This document shows positions 33,790 through 35,000 of a stretch of DNA of 35,000 nucleotides, piece after piece. The stretch's first letter is position 1, and every line of letters starts with the position of its first letter. Location: contig JAHBMJ010001934.1 in NCBI GenBank assembly GCA_018398765.1, positions 61,268 through 96,267 on the forward strand, written 5' to 3'. This DNA comes from Chromera velia. Taxonomy: Eukaryota > Sar > Chromeraceae. The notes beneath the pieces were generated by a model. That model saw nothing but the letters and a program-made list of their open reading frames with translations. It had not been told where the DNA came from and did not search any database. The position numbers and the translations under genes are program-made.

Positions 33790-34258
33790 TTGTGGTAACA
33801 TTTCTGTGGGAAAAGTTCGTTTGCTCAGAGGTTCAGAACTCCGCAGTTTTGAACCTGTGGACCTTCAAGACGGACAAGAGACTTCAGACCCGATTATTGG
33901 CCGACAGAGGCAAAGTCGGCTGCGTGTGTCGAAGGGGTAGGGTGCCGCCACCCCCTCTGGCCCCGTGGTGGCGCCTCCCAGACCCACAATAAGCCCATGT
34001 CTGGACCTGGCGGCGGGGGGGTTTGACCCCCCTGGCCCAAGGTTCAGACATGGGCTTATTGTGGGTCTGGGAGGCGCCGCTACGGGGCCAGAGGGGGTGG
34101 CGGCACCCTACCCTTTCGACACATGCAGCCGACTTTGCCTCTGTCGGCCAATAATTGGGTCTGAAGTCTCTTGTCCGTCTTGAAGGTCCACAGGTTCAAA
34201 ACTGCGGAGTTCTAAACCTCTGAGCAAACGAACTTTTCCCACAGAAATGTTGCCACAA

Positions 34259-34315
34259 AAAACGCTCTATCAGATGTCTTCTAATGGTCTTAGAAGATGT
34301 TTGACAGAGCGTTTT
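34259..34315. repeat. Nested hairpin within right arm
   Basis: Mirror of the left-arm hairpin. One stem position is mismatched (CTCTATCA opposite TGACAGAG), so its pairing is weaker. Confidence 0.8.
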
Positions 34316-34634
34316 CTCGGTTTTGACTTTTTTTTTGGGAGTGCACTTTTGGGGCTCTGGAGGAGATGGCTACAACAACAGTTGCTGGGTCACCTCGGGT
34401 CGGTACGAAGTGGAGCTTGGAGGTGGGTCCAGTGGACACCAGCCGTCTTGATCTTGTTTTTAACGTCTTCCTGCTTGCTGCTTCTCCTCCTGTTCAAGCA
34501 GAGAGGGCTGCTAGCCTTATCTAGGTATTAAAGTACTGCTGCCTTCATCGTTCTCCTTACTCTTTCCTTGCAGGTCACAGTCTTGGGAGCCCTGGGGTTA
34601 ACCCCCAGGTCAGCCTGTCCGGACCCGCTGCTTC

Positions 34635-34973
34635 TTAGGTCCTTGGTTTTGTCCTTGGGACCTTGTGCGTGCAGAATAAGCTGGACAGAAGTGCTTCCTT
34701 AACTGCACAAAGCGTGAACGCCTGTCCCTCCATGTTTGTAGGTGTTGGTGGACGGAGACTTGGGAACACCTGCAGGTCAGTTAAGGAAGCGCGGCTTACT
34801 CTCTCGCTTTGTATGATGATTTGCTTAGCATCCAGCTTCTTTGTTCTGCTAGGAGCTTGACAGAAACGCACAAGGGAGGTCAGTAAGAGAGGGTCAACGG
34901 AGAGTCTGCTGGAGCCTCCATTTTTTGACCGCCTCTTCTGAAGCTTTGCACAGCTTTCAGTCGTACCAGACAT
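34635..34973 (-). CDS. Open frame in right arm of inverted repeat
   Basis: Mirror copy of the left-arm frame, 112 codons, same start and stop. It matters only as the paired copy: having both open shows neither arm has yet gained a stop here, which at a few percent divergence is weak evidence of function. Confidence 0.2.
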   Translation of the reverse strand: MSGTTESCAKLQKRRSKNGGSSRLSVDPLLLTSLVRFCQAPSRTKKLDAKQIIIQSERVSRASLTDLQVFPSLRPPTPTNMEGQAFTLCAVKEALLSSLFCTHKVPRTKPRT

Positions 34974-35000
34974 TTTTCCACCTAGACCAATCGCTCAGCT

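Larger units (their letters stand above)
33048..35000. repeat. Giant inverted repeat, arms at least 950 bp
   Basis: Sequence from 33048 rightward matches the reverse complement of sequence from 35000 leftward. Paired positions sum to 68,048, so the centre is near 34,024. The arms meet around a G7-TTTGA-C6 core. The arms differ by scattered substitutions and small indels, many at CpG sites, so this is an old inverted duplication and not a simple assembly mirror. The right arm reaches the window edge, so full arm length is unknown. It could be a Foldback-type or long-TIR element, or a genomic palindrome. Confidence 0.95.

Overview
This is nuclear DNA of a microbial eukaryote. Genes are split by GT-AG introns, long simple-sequence tracts lie in introns, and non-LTR and hAT-type transposon remains are present. 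One protein carries a peroxisomal import signal and another looks like a six-helix TRP-type channel. No operons, Shine-Dalgarno sites, tRNA or rRNA genes were seen. A chromerid or other alveolate alga (Chromera-like) is my best guess. It rests on overall style (ankyrin proteins, TRP-type channels, abundant TGCATGCA) and not on a diagnostic gene, so treat it as an inference.

Layout. 1-5.6 kb is repeat-rich and gene-poor: an 1118-bp unit repeated 2.3 times (about 600-3212), a degenerate family of about 270-bp units (about 3214-4110), then unannotated DNA. 5.6-7.2 kb (minus) holds a broken gene with an acidic, E/K/R-rich octapeptide minisatellite. 8.05-10.25 kb (minus) is a decayed hAT-type transposase gene with a zinc finger. 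10.86-14.77 kb (plus) is a three-exon ankyrin-repeat gene. 14.95-17.45 kb (minus) is a 5'-truncated LINE, inside which 788 bp appear twice around a single N, probably an assembly error. 18.14-20.33 kb (minus) is a two-exon rhodanese-like gene, divergent from a three-exon peroxisomal 3-ketoacyl-CoA thiolase gene at 20.61-22.62 kb (plus). 22.6-26.6 kb is mostly unannotated, with AT-rich stretches and a 33-bp minisatellite. 26.65-32.24 kb (minus) is the C-terminal part of a TRP/polycystin-like cation channel that I assembled from eleven exons, two of them microexons. 33.05 kb to the window end is a very large, slightly diverged inverted repeat centred near 34,024.

The four host genes do not form one pathway. 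The thiolase (peroxisomal fatty-acid beta-oxidation) and the rhodanese-like protein share a short divergent promoter interval. The channel and the ankyrin protein stand alone. Cross-gene patterns of note: (TG)n tracts sit directly upstream of several 3' splice sites, always in the sense orientation, and repeat copies differ largely at CpG sites, as expected if repeats are cytosine-methylated. Exon joins were worked out by hand from reading phase and splice consensus and have not been tested against RNA.
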